A DNA stretch of 17,696 bases from Pseudomonadota bacterium (GCA_023390415.1 JAEWCW010000148.1:1-17696), one strand, 5' to 3'. Counted from the first letter of the stretch, positions 9,600-17,517 are shown. The notes: generated by a model from the sequence alone, not told the origin. Numbers and translations: made by a program.

Positions 9600-9631
9600 T
9601 TGACTCCGTACCATGGTACGGCGGCTAGGGG
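9600..9631 (+). promoter_or_regulatory. MerR-type operator/promoter for the Grx-MauE gene
   Basis: A -35 element TTGACT (9600-9605) abuts a perfect 16-bp palindrome, CCGTAC-CATG-GTACGG (9606-9621), and a -10-like TAGGGG follows at 9626-9631. The spacer is 20 bp (19 bp if CTAGGG at 9625 is used). A MerR-class promoter is recognised by exactly this design: an over-long spacer filled by an inverted repeat that the regulator untwists when metal binds. The half-sites and their 4-bp gap match the mer operator of Tn501/Tn21 as I remember it. The coding start is 28 bp downstream. The cognate regulator gene is not in the window. Confidence 0.75.
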
Positions 9632-9658
9632 GATCGCTCCGTTCCGGAGGAGTGCCCA

Positions 9659-10396
9659 ATGACCGATCGAAAAGCTGCGATCCACCGGATGGTGATGCCC
9701 GGCCACACCTGCCCCTATGGCGTAAAGGCGCTGCATCTCCTGCGGCGGGCGGGCTACGAGGTCGAGGACCATCATCTCGCCACACGCGCCGAGACCGACG
9801 CGTTTAAGGCCGCCCATGGCGTGGCGACAACGCCGCAAATCTTTATCGATGGGCGCAGGATCGGCGGCCATGACGATCTCCGCCGCTTCCTCGGCAAGTC
9901 GGTCGCCGATCCCAAGGCGACGAGCTACCGGCCGGTCGCCGCCCTGTTCGCGATGACCGCCGCGATGGCGATGGCCACGAGCTACGCCGTCTTCGGCGAC
10001 GTCCTCACCATGCGCGCGGCCGAATGGTTCATCGCTTTCTCGATGTGCGTGCTGGCTTTGCTCAAGCTCCAGAATGTCGAGACCTTCTCGACGATGTTCC
10101 TGAACTACGATCTGCTCGCCAAGCGCTGGGTGCCTTACGGCTACATCTATCCCTTCGCGGAGGGCATTGCGGGCGTTCTGATGATCGCGGGGGCGTTGAC
10201 CTGGCTCTCGGTGCCGATCGCCCTGTTCATCGGCACGATCGGCGCGGTCTCGGTGTTCAAGGCGGTCTATGTCGAGAAGCGCGAGCTCAAATGCGCCTGC
10301 GTCGGCGGATCGAGCAACGTGCCCCTGGGCTTCGTCTCGCTGACCGAGAATCTGATGATGATCGCGATGGCGCTCTGGATGGTCGCCGGCCACTGA
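9659..10396 (+). CDS. Glutaredoxin-MauE/DoxX-like membrane fusion protein
   Basis: This 245-residue protein joins two modules. Residues 8-80 are a glutaredoxin-like domain with HTCPYG (Cys18; a CPYG site instead of the dithiol CPYC), the TTPQIFIDG cis-Pro strand and the GGHDDL glutathione-site segment. Residues 91-245 form about five membrane helices of the MauE/DoxX-like redox-associated family. Between the last two helices lies LKCACVGGSSNVPLG, with Cys212 and Cys214. The predicted role is membrane-linked thiol transfer or metal/thiol detoxification; the substrate is unknown. The start ATG 9659 has GGAGGA at 9646-9651 with a 7-base spacer. The mer-operator-like promoter immediately upstream suggests induction by a thiophilic metal. 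The gene ends 24 bp from the convergent peptidase operon and appears to be monocistronic. Confidence 0.85.
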   Translation: MTDRKAAIHRMVMPGHTCPYGVKALHLLRRAGYEVEDHHLATRAETDAFKAAHGVATTPQIFIDGRRIGGHDDLRRFLGKSVADPKATSYRPVAALFAMTAAMAMATSYAVFGDVLTMRAAEWFIAFSMCVLALLKLQNVETFSTMFLNYDLLAKRWVPYGYIYPFAEGIAGVLMIAGALTWLSVPIALFIGTIGAVSVFKAVYVEKRELKCACVGGSSNVPLGFVSLTENLMMIAMALWMVAGH

Positions 10397-10420
10397 CCCC
10401 GCAGCGGCCGGGACCCGTCG

Positions 10421-12868
10421 TCAGTTCCCCGATTGCGCGGCCGGCCTCGCAGCCCGCGGCGCCAGGTGGATGTCGAGCCAGCGGTCCATTTCCCAGAGGG
10501 TGTGGCCAACCGACTCGCGGGCACGGTAGCCGTGGGCCTCGAGCGGAAGCACGACGTAGCGCACCGTCGCGCCATTGCCCTTCAGCGCCGCGTAGAAGCG
10601 CTCGGTCTGGACCGGGAAGGTGCCGCTATTGTCGTCCGCCTCGCCGTGGATCAGCAGGATCGGCTCGTTGATCCGGCGGACATGGGTGAAGGGGCTCATC
10701 TGCGTATAGGTCTCGGTCGCTTCCCAATAGGTGCGCTGCTCGGCCTGGAAGCCGAACGGCGTGAGCGTCCGATTGTAGGCGCCGGAGCGGGCGATGCCGG
10801 TGCGGAACAGATCGCTATGGGCGAGCAGGTTGGCGGTCATGAAGGCGCCGTAGCTGTGCCCGCCGATCGCGATCCGGTCGCGGTCGGCGACGCCCATGCC
10901 GACGACCGCGTCCACCGCCGCCTGGGCGCTTGCGACGAGCTGCTCGACATAGGTGTCGTTGGGCTCGGCCCCGTCGCGGCCGACGATCGGCATGGTCGGG
11001 TTGTCGAGGATCGCATAGCCCTGGGTGAGCAGGAAGAGGTGGCTCGATCCGCCCGGGCGGACGAAGCGGTTCTGCGTGTCGACCACCTGGCCGGCGACGG
11101 CGGCGTCGGTGAACTCGGCCGGATAGGCCCACATCAGCAGCGGCAGCGGCCCGTCGCGCTCCTTGTCGTAGCCCGCGGGGAGATAGAGCGTGCCGGAGAG
11201 ATCGACGCCGTCGGCGCGGCGATAGGTGACGAGCTGGCGGGTGACCCCGGCAAGCTGCGGCGCGGGGTCCGGGAAATTGGTGAGCTGGCGCGCCTCGCCG
11301 CCGTTGCGCAGGAACAGGTTGGGCGGCTCCGTCCGGCTCTCGCGGCGGGTGACCAGCCGGCGGCCTTCGTCGTCGAGGAGCGCGGTCACGGTCTCGTAGT
11401 AAGGCATTTCCGACTGCCAGACGCGCTGCGACGTGCCGTCGGCCAGGTCCATCCGCGCCAGGAAGGGGAATTCGCCCTGGCGGGTCGCGCCGGGGCCGCT
11501 CATGAACAGGCCGCGCCCGTCGCCAGTGAAGTGAATCACCGAATGGCCGTGCGCATTCTGGCGAACCACCGGGAAGCCGGGGTCGTTGTAGCGGTCCTGA
11601 TAGTTGCGGCGCAGAAGCTCGCGGCCCGTGCCAGGACGCGAGGGATCGACCGCATAGCGGATCTCTCGACGGTCGTTGAACCAGCGGGTCAGGACCAGAG
11701 CGAAATCGTCGCGGCCCCAAAAGGTGCCGGCATAGCGGTCGGCAAGGTCGATGAGGGTCACCGGACGGCCGGTGAAGGGCGCATCGAGCATCAGCACGCG
11801 GTCGCGGACCGCCGCCTGGTGGCGGGCGTCGCCGCCGTCCTGCGCCTCGACCCAGACCAGAGTGGAAGGCTTGTCCGAACGCCACTCCGCATCGCGCGGG
11901 CCCGGCGCCACGGCGTCGAACTGCGGCGGCACGTCGTCGCGCAGTGGCAGGTCGGCGAGGCGGTGGACCTGGCGGCCCGAAAGGTCGGTGACGAGGATCT
12001 CGCTCGGGAAGAGCCGCGCCGGGACGACATAGGAGAAAGGCCGTTTGATCCGGGTCTGAAGGATGTAGCGGCCGTCGGGCGAGACGCTTGCACCGGCGAT
12101 CAGCCCGGGCGTGCCGACGTTGCGCGCAGCGCCGCCCGCGACCGGCACCACCTGGAGCTGGCTAGTGAAATAATGTGCGAACAGCGCCTCGTCCGCGGGA
12201 TTGCGGAGCAGGTCCTGATAGGTGCGGACCGGCGCCGTACGGCCGGCATTTTCCTGGACGGTCGGGCCGCTCGGTGCCTGGCCGGTGGACGGCGCCGCGC
12301 CGCGCCCGCCAGGCACGGTCCGCACGAGGACGGCGGAGCTGTCCGGAAGCCATTCGAAGCCCGCGCCGAAGGCGGCGTTGACGACCGGCCCGGTCAGGCG
12401 CCGTGCGCGTCCCGTCGCGGCGTCCGCGACCCAAAGCTCGAGCCCCGCCTCGACGCCGCGCAGGAAGGCGATGCTGTGGCCGTTGGGCGACCAGGAGGCG
12501 CCAAAGAAGCGGAAGCCGGCGGGGAGTGCGACATTGCGCACCGCTCCGCCGTCGACGGGCTGGAAGGAGAGGGCATTGAGCCAGGAGATCCGGCTGTTGG
12601 CCGGGCCGTTGTTACGCGGGTTGATCCGATAGCCGGCGAGGCGGAGCTCGGGCTCGGCGAGCTCGGCGATCGGCGGCAGATTGGCGCGGCCGAGCAGGGC
12701 CATGGTCGTCCGGGTCGGATTGACCGAGGCCAAAGGCACCGGCGCGGTGTCCAGGATCTGCGCGATCGGCGCCGGCGGCTGCTGATACTGCCCGCCGTCC
12801 TGCGCCGCCGCAGGCAAGGCAGTCACGAGGGCGGCCACAACTCCGAGCCGCAAAGCCTTTACCATCAT
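10421..12868 (-). CDS. Exported S9 peptidase, glutamyl-endopeptidase-like (S9D)
   Basis: This is an 815-residue serine peptidase of the prolyl oligopeptidase clan. A signal peptide (MMVKALRLGVVAALVTALPAAAQ) suggests a periplasmic enzyme. A long beta-propeller region (about 60-560) precedes a C-terminal alpha/beta-hydrolase domain. The inferred triad is Ser672 (GGHSYGAFM), Asp745 (HGEADDNSG) and His779 (LEAHGYR). The opening PPIAELAEPELRLAGYRI and the block IARSGAYNRTLTPFGFQ closely match plant chloroplast glutamyl endopeptidase, which cleaves after Glu, so subfamily S9D is favoured over true prolyl oligopeptidase. ATG 12866-12868 is chosen because GGAGGGG lies 7 bases before it; the next codon is also ATG. 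The longer frame lacks a signal start. It begins 25 bp after the upstream M28 gene, so the two form one operon. Confidence 0.9.
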   Translation of the reverse strand: MMVKALRLGVVAALVTALPAAAQDGGQYQQPPAPIAQILDTAPVPLASVNPTRTTMALLGRANLPPIAELAEPELRLAGYRINPRNNGPANSRISWLNALSFQPVDGGAVRNVALPAGFRFFGASWSPNGHSIAFLRGVEAGLELWVADAATGRARRLTGPVVNAAFGAGFEWLPDSSAVLVRTVPGGRGAAPSTGQAPSGPTVQENAGRTAPVRTYQDLLRNPADEALFAHYFTSQLQVVPVAGGAARNVGTPGLIAGASVSPDGRYILQTRIKRPFSYVVPARLFPSEILVTDLSGRQVHRLADLPLRDDVPPQFDAVAPGPRDAEWRSDKPSTLVWVEAQDGGDARHQAAVRDRVLMLDAPFTGRPVTLIDLADRYAGTFWGRDDFALVLTRWFNDRREIRYAVDPSRPGTGRELLRRNYQDRYNDPGFPVVRQNAHGHSVIHFTGDGRGLFMSGPGATRQGEFPFLARMDLADGTSQRVWQSEMPYYETVTALLDDEGRRLVTRRESRTEPPNLFLRNGGEARQLTNFPDPAPQLAGVTRQLVTYRRADGVDLSGTLYLPAGYDKERDGPLPLLMWAYPAEFTDAAVAGQVVDTQNRFVRPGGSSHLFLLTQGYAILDNPTMPIVGRDGAEPNDTYVEQLVASAQAAVDAVVGMGVADRDRIAIGGHSYGAFMTANLLAHSDLFRTGIARSGAYNRTLTPFGFQAEQRTYWEATETYTQMSPFTHVRRINEPILLIHGEADDNSGTFPVQTERFYAALKGNGATVRYVVLPLEAHGYRARESVGHTLWEMDRWLDIHLAPRAARPAAQSGN

Positions 12869-12893
12869 TCTGGAACCCCTCCCGCTGATCTGA

Positions 12894-14288
12894 TTACTGG
12901 CGCGCCGGCACCGGCCCGAAGGCCCCGGGCGCATCGGCGGCCACCGCCAGCATCGCCGTCCACGCCGCGACATTCTGGCGAAGCGCCGCCGGATCGACCT
13001 TGTCGAGCGTGTCGTCGGGCGTGTGGTGCAGGTCGAAATAGCGAGTCCCGTCCTGGCTCAGCTCGATCGTCGGCACGCCACTGTTGGACAATGGGCTGAT
13101 GTCGGACCCGCTCGCCTCGGTCACCGACCCGCGGGTGATCCCCAGCGGGAAGAGCAGGCGGGCAATCTCGTCGACGACCGGGCGCGCGGCGCCGTTCAGC
13201 ATCGAGTTGAATTGCCACACACGGTCGGCGCCGAAATCGCTCTCGGCGATGACCGCATGGTTCTCGCCGCGGTGGCGGCGGAGATAATCGATCCCGCCGA
13301 ACAGGCCGACCTCCTCGGCGCCGAACCAGACGATTCGGATCGTTCGCAGCGGCCGTCCGGCCTGCATGATCCGGTGCGCCGCGGCGGTCACGATTCCGCA
13401 ACCGGAAGCGTCGTCGATCGCGCCGGTGCCGAGGTCCCAGCTGTCGAGGTGACAGGCGACGAGCACGGTTCCGGCCGAAGGATCGCGTCCCGGAACCTCG
13501 GCGAAGACGTTGCCGGACTGGCGGCGGCCGATGTTGCGCGGGGTCATGGTGAGCCGCATCGTCACTGGGCGGTCGCCGGCACGGGCGAGGATTCGCTGGA
13601 GCTGCTCGGCATCCGGGATGGAGAGCGCGCCTGCCGGGATCGGGCGGACTCCCTCGGGGAAGGTCTGGACGCCGGTATGCGGGTTGCGGTGATAATCGGT
13701 GCCGATCGATCGGATGACGATCGCGATCGCGCCCTTGCGGCTGGCAATGCTCGGCCCCTCCCGCCGCGCACGGCCGAAATAGCCATAGCCCGATCCGTCC
13801 TGGGTGGGCCGCATGGCATGACTGACGAAGACGATCTTGCCGCGCACCGCGCTGTCGGGCGCGCGCTCAAGATCTTCCACTGTGTCGAAGCCGACCACCT
13901 CCCCGCGGATTCCGGCCGCCGGCGTTGCGCCGCTATTGCCGAGAGCGGTGACGACCAGAGGCTGGGGAAAGGGCGAGAGGATCTCCGCCCGTTCCTCGCC
14001 GCGCACCCAGACGTCCATGTCGAAATTCTCGACCCGGACGTTGGAGAAGCCGAGCCGGGTGAGCCGCTCCACGCCCCAGGCGCGGGCGCGCGCCTCCGCC
14101 TCGGTTCCGGCGAGCCGCGGTCCCACTTCGGTGGTCAGCCCCTCGGTGATGTCCCAGGCGAGCGTGTCGCCGTTTAGCGCGGCGTCTCGGAGCGCGGCGG
14201 CCTGCTCGCGTATGCCGGAAGGTGTCTGTGCGGAGGCGGTGACGGCGAAGGCGGAAAGGGCGGCGGCGGCCAGCAGGATTCTCTTCAT
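12894..14288 (-). CDS. Exported M28 zinc peptidase, carboxypeptidase Q-like
   Basis: This 464-residue metallopeptidase has a signal peptide (MKRILLAAAALSAFAVTASA, cut before QTP). A PA-type insert lies at about 125-255 before the catalytic half. Zinc-site residues of family M28 are present: His280 in CHLDSWDLG (with Asp282), bridging Asp292 in GAIDDASG, Glu325-Glu326 in GAEEVGLFGG, Asp351 in ESDFGAD, and His422 in LHHTPDDT. The order and spacing resemble mammalian carboxypeptidase Q (PGCP), a dipeptide-cleaving M28 enzyme. ATG 14286-14288 gives the signal peptide; the frame is open further upstream but that extension has no signal character. It is the first gene of a two-gene operon with the S9 peptidase, consistent with joint peptide breakdown outside the cytoplasm. 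ettA is divergent, 98 bp away. Confidence 0.92.
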   Translation of the reverse strand: MKRILLAAAALSAFAVTASAQTPSGIREQAAALRDAALNGDTLAWDITEGLTTEVGPRLAGTEAEARARAWGVERLTRLGFSNVRVENFDMDVWVRGEERAEILSPFPQPLVVTALGNSGATPAAGIRGEVVGFDTVEDLERAPDSAVRGKIVFVSHAMRPTQDGSGYGYFGRARREGPSIASRKGAIAIVIRSIGTDYHRNPHTGVQTFPEGVRPIPAGALSIPDAEQLQRILARAGDRPVTMRLTMTPRNIGRRQSGNVFAEVPGRDPSAGTVLVACHLDSWDLGTGAIDDASGCGIVTAAAHRIMQAGRPLRTIRIVWFGAEEVGLFGGIDYLRRHRGENHAVIAESDFGADRVWQFNSMLNGAARPVVDEIARLLFPLGITRGSVTEASGSDISPLSNSGVPTIELSQDGTRYFDLHHTPDDTLDKVDPAALRQNVAAWTAMLAVAADAPGAFGPVPARQ

Positions 14289-14318
14289 GGTCCGCGGGCT
14301 TAAGCGGCGTTCCCGGGT

Positions 14319-14347
14319 TTGCCAATCCCGCCCGCACGCACTACGTA
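14319..14347 (+). promoter_or_regulatory. Candidate promoter for ettA
   Basis: TTGCCA (14319-14324) fits a -35 element with one mismatch to TTGACA. After exactly 17 bp, TACGTA (14342-14347) stands at the -10 position but matches the consensus poorly. Transcription would start near 14354, giving a leader of about 33 bases before the ettA ATG. The site lies in the 98-bp divergent gap with the M28 gene. Confidence 0.3.
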
Positions 14348-14386
14348 GCGCGGCAAATTCCCCCATTACCGGAGTCCAGCGCCGCC

Positions 14387-16066
14387 ATGGCCGCACAGTA
14401 CAGCTTCGTCATGAAGAACATGACCAAGACCTTCCCCGGCGCCCCCAAGCCGGTGCTCAACAACATCAACCTGCAATTCTATCCGGACGCGAAGATCGCG
14501 ATCATCGGCCCGAACGGCTCGGGCAAGTCGACCCTGATGAAGATCATGGCCGGCCGCGACACGGAATTCCAGGGCGAAGCTTGGCCGGGCGAAGGCAGCC
14601 GCGTCGGCTATCTCGTGCAGGAGCCGCAGCTCGATCCGACCAAGACGGTCAAGGAGAACGTCATGGACGGGGTCCGCCCCGTCGCCGACATGATGGACCG
14701 GTTCAACGAGATTTCGACGATCATGGGCGATCCGCCCGCGGACGCGGATTTCGACGCCTTGATGGCCGAGATGGGCGAGCTCCAGGAGAAGATCGACGCC
14801 GTCGACGGCTGGTCGCTCGACAACCAGCTCGAGATCGCGATGGACGCTTTGCGCTGCCCGCCGGGCGACGCCTCGGTCGAGAATCTGTCGGGCGGCGAGA
14901 AGCGCCGCGTTGCGCTGACCCGGCTGCTGCTCGAGAAGCCCGAGATCCTGCTCCTCGACGAGCCGACCAACCATCTCGACGCCGAGAGCGTCCAGTGGCT
15001 GGAGAAGCATCTGGTCGACTATCCGGGCAACGTCATCCTCGTCACCCACGACCGCTACTTCCTCGACAATGTCGTGAACTGGGTGCTCGAGCTCGATCGC
15101 GGCCGCTATTACATCTACGAGAGCAACTATTCCGGCTATCTGGAAAAGAAATCCAAGCGCCTCGAGCAGGAGGAGCGCGAGGAGGAAGGCCGCCAGAAGG
15201 CGATCGCCGAGGAGCTGGAGTGGATGCGGCGCAGCCCGAAGGCGCGCCAGACCAAGTCCAAGGCCCGTATCCGCGCCTTCGACGAACTCGTCGAGGCCCA
15301 GGAGAACCGCACGCCGGGCAAGGCCCAGATCCTCATCCAGGTGCCCGAGCGGCTCGGCGGCAAGGTGATCGAGGCTAAGGGCCTGACCAAGGCCTATGGC
15401 GACAAATTGCTCTTCGAGGACCTCTCATTCTCGCTCCCGCCGGGCGGGATCGTCGGCGTGATCGGCCCGAACGGCGCCGGCAAGTCGACCCTGTTCAAGC
15501 TGATCACCGGCCAGGAACAGCCTGACGAAGGCTCGATCGAGGTCGGCGACACGGTGCACCTCGGCTATGTCGACCAGTCGCGCGACGCGCTCGATCCCAA
15601 GAAGAACGTCTGGGAGGAGATTTCGGACGGGCTCGACGTCTTCAAGCTCGGCAAGCACGAGGTCGCCACCCGCGCCTATGTCGGCGCGTTCAACTTCCGC
15701 GGCGGCGACCAGCAGAAGAAGGTCGGCCAGCTTTCGGGCGGCAAGCGCAACCGGGTCCATATGGCCAAGATGCTGAAGGAGGGCGGCAACGTCCTGCTGC
15801 TCGACGAGCCGACCAACGACCTCGACGTCGAGACGCTCCGCGCGCTCGAGGAGGCGCTGGAGAATTTCGCCGGCTGCGCGGTGGTGATCAGCCACGACCG
15901 CTTCTTCCTCGATCGCCTCGCCACCCACATCCTCGCCTTCGAAGGCGACAGTCACGTCGAATGGTTCGAAGGCAATTTCGAAGCCTATGAGGAAGACAAG
16001 CTGCGGCGGCTGGGACCCGAGGCGGACCGCCCGCACCGGATGACGTACCGCAAGCTGACTCGGTAA
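14387..16066 (+). CDS. ettA: Energy-dependent translational throttle protein EttA (ABC-F)
   Basis: This 559-residue cytoplasmic ATPase belongs to the ABC-F family. E. coli EttA binds the ribosomal E site and gates the first elongation steps according to the ATP/ADP level. There are two ABC domains and no membrane segment. Domain 1 has Walker A GPNGSGKST (41-49), signature LSGG (167-170) and Walker B with Asp191-Glu192. Domain 2 has GPNGAGKST (360-368), LSGG (449-452) and Asp473-Glu474. The arm insertion lies at about 95-145, and a charged linker (about 250-320, RRSPKARQTKSKARIRAFDE) joins the domains. The full length and the VMKNMTKTFPG start are typical. Start ATG 14387 has GGAG 12 bases upstream. 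The gene converges on the NYN gene with 7 bp between stops. Confidence 0.96.
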   Translation: MAAQYSFVMKNMTKTFPGAPKPVLNNINLQFYPDAKIAIIGPNGSGKSTLMKIMAGRDTEFQGEAWPGEGSRVGYLVQEPQLDPTKTVKENVMDGVRPVADMMDRFNEISTIMGDPPADADFDALMAEMGELQEKIDAVDGWSLDNQLEIAMDALRCPPGDASVENLSGGEKRRVALTRLLLEKPEILLLDEPTNHLDAESVQWLEKHLVDYPGNVILVTHDRYFLDNVVNWVLELDRGRYYIYESNYSGYLEKKSKRLEQEEREEEGRQKAIAEELEWMRRSPKARQTKSKARIRAFDELVEAQENRTPGKAQILIQVPERLGGKVIEAKGLTKAYGDKLLFEDLSFSLPPGGIVGVIGPNGAGKSTLFKLITGQEQPDEGSIEVGDTVHLGYVDQSRDALDPKKNVWEEISDGLDVFKLGKHEVATRAYVGAFNFRGGDQQKKVGQLSGGKRNRVHMAKMLKEGGNVLLLDEPTNDLDVETLRALEEALENFAGCAVVISHDRFFLDRLATHILAFEGDSHVEWFEGNFEAYEEDKLRRLGPEADRPHRMTYRKLTR

Positions 16067-16073
16067 GTCGCCC

Positions 16074-16805
16074 TCAGCGCACCCGCTTCACGTAGACCTT
16101 GCCGTCCTCGCGGCGCTCGGTGGCGAAATTCGGGATCGCATCGATGAGGTCGGAGAGGCTTCGGTAGCCGTAGCTGCGCGCGTCGAACGACGAGCGGTTG
16201 CCGGCGCGCTGGCCGATCTCGGAGAGGGTGGCGAAGCCGCGGTCGTCGCGCTTCGAGGCGCGGAACGCGGCGCCGAGCAGCTTCACCAGCTCCTCGTCGA
16301 TCTCCCGCTTGGCGGGCTCGGTCTCGGCGGCGGGGGCCGCTCCAGCCTCTTCCTCCTTGTCGAGCGCGCCGACGTCGATGAAGCGCGTGCAGGCCTGCTG
16401 GAACGAGACCGGGGTCTTGGCGCCGCCGAAGCCGTAGACAGGCAGGCCGTCCTGGCGGATGCGCATGGCGAGCGGCATGAAATCGCTGTCGCTGGACATG
16501 ATGCCGAAGCCGTCGACGCGCCCGCCGAACAGCAGGTCCATGGCGTCGATCGTCATCTTCATGTCGGTCGCGTTCTTGCCCTTGGTGATATCGAACTGCT
16601 GGTGCGGTTCGATCGCGTGGCGGTGGGCCATTTGCGACCAGCTCTTGAGGCCGGGCTTGGACCAGTTGCCGTAGGCGCGGCGGATATTGACCGTGCCGAG
16701 CTCGGCAAGGACGGTCAGCACCGCGTCCAGCCTGTCTGGAGAGGCGTTGTCGGCGTCGATCAGCAGGGCGATGTTCGCGGGCTGGCCCGGATAACGGTCT
16801 GGCAT
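16074..16805 (-). CDS. NYN-domain (LabA-like PIN) protein with C-terminal OST-HTH domain
   Basis: This 243-residue protein has an N-terminal NYN domain (about 10-147), a PIN-like nuclease fold. Acidic residues stand where the metal-binding site is expected: Asp17 in LLIDADN, Asp81 in KNATDMKMTID, and Asp106/Asp108 in MSSDSDFMPLA. After an Ala/Glu linker (150-166), residues 167-243 resemble an OST-HTH/LOTUS domain (FATLSEIGQRAGNRSSFD, then YGYRSLSDLIDAIPNF and KVYVKR), a fold linked to RNA binding. The likely role is RNA processing or decay, but substrates of bacterial members are largely unknown. Start ATG 16803-16805 has GGAGG at a 6-base spacer. It converges on ettA with 7 bp between stops and is divergent from the CAP gene. 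Confidence 0.9.
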   Translation of the reverse strand: MPDRYPGQPANIALLIDADNASPDRLDAVLTVLAELGTVNIRRAYGNWSKPGLKSWSQMAHRHAIEPHQQFDITKGKNATDMKMTIDAMDLLFGGRVDGFGIMSSDSDFMPLAMRIRQDGLPVYGFGGAKTPVSFQQACTRFIDVGALDKEEEAGAAPAAETEPAKREIDEELVKLLGAAFRASKRDDRGFATLSEIGQRAGNRSSFDARSYGYRSLSDLIDAIPNFATERREDGKVYVKRVR

Positions 16806-16833
16806 TCAAATCCTCCGTTGGTTGCGGGCCCTA

Positions 16834-16899
16834 GCACCGGCGCGTCGTGCCGCAAAATTGGAACCGGTGCGTGGCTTGGAGCATGTAGTCTCATGCTCC
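16834..16899. repeat. Two inverted repeats in the NYN-CAP divergent gap
   Basis: GCACCGG (16834-16840) is mirrored by CCGGTGC (16864-16870), 23 bases apart. Next, GGAGCATG (16878-16885) pairs perfectly with CATGCTCC (16892-16899) around a 6-base loop. Both lie between the divergent NYN and CAP genes, and the second is 27 bp before the CAP start. They could be operators or a leader hairpin; no -35/-10 pair could be placed with confidence. Confidence 0.4.
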
Positions 16900-16926
16900 C
16901 CAGCGGAGCCGCATCCGGAGTTGCTC

Positions 16927-17517
16927 ATGCCTGTTTCGCGTCTGTCCGCCGTCCTTGTCTCCACCTTGCTCGCCGCGGCCTGCAGCGCGGGGCCGGGCGG
17001 CGATAGCCGCCGTCCGCCCTGGGCCGACGGCGCGCCGGTGACGACCGTCGTCCCGCCCAACCAGCCGCCCCAGGATCTCGGCGATTTCGAGCGGCGGATC
17101 CTGGCCATCCACAATCGCGAGCGCGCCGCCGTCGGCGCAGCTCCGCTGGTCTGGGATGCGACGCTCGCCGCTTCGGCCGCGTCTTACGGGCCAGCGCTCG
17201 CCGCGCGCGGAAACCTTGCCCATGCGCCGGACCTGCGGACGCTGATGCAGGGCGAGAATCTGTGGATGGGCACGTCCGGCGCCTTCTCGATCGAGGAGAT
17301 GGTCGGAAGCTGGGCGGCCGAAAAGGCGCTGTTCGTGCCGGGCGCGGTTCCGAACGTCAGCCGGAGCGGCGCCTTCGGCGACGTCGGCCATTATACCCAG
17401 ATGATCTGGAGGACCACGCAACGCGTCGGCTGCGCCCTCCATCGCGGCGGCCAGGCTGATTACCTCATCTGCCGCTATTCGCCGCCGGGCAATGTGGTCG
17501 GTCAGTCGGTCCCCTGA
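16927..17517 (+). CDS. CAP-domain (SCP/PR-1-like) probable lipoprotein
   Basis: This 196-residue exported protein has a signal sequence ending LLAAAC, so Cys19 is a probable lipidation site. The residue at -3 is Ala rather than the usual Leu, so the lipobox is slightly unusual. A short Pro-rich linker (to about 52) leads to one CAP domain: helix 1 LAIHNRERAAVGAAPLVWD, AHAP with the first conserved His, GENLW with the conserved Glu, and GHYTQMIWRTTQRVGCA with the second His. These cavity residues are intact. The function of bacterial CAP proteins is mostly unknown. Start ATG 16927 follows GGAG (16917-16920) at a 6-base spacer; the frame opens earlier but without signal character. The 3' end overlaps the convergent gene by 16 bp. 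Confidence 0.9.
   Translation: MPVSRLSAVLVSTLLAAACSAGPGGDSRRPPWADGAPVTTVVPPNQPPQDLGDFERRILAIHNRERAAVGAAPLVWDATLAASAASYGPALAARGNLAHAPDLRTLMQGENLWMGTSGAFSIEEMVGSWAAEKALFVPGAVPNVSRSGAFGDVGHYTQMIWRTTQRVGCALHRGGQADYLICRYSPPGNVVGQSVP

Noticed and set aside
10433..13099. Very long plus-strand open frame opposite the S9 peptidase gene
   Set aside because: It is a codon-bias shadow: low-complexity Arg/Gly/Ala/Val product, no motif, no plausible start, and it overlaps an intact peptidase with a full catalytic triad.
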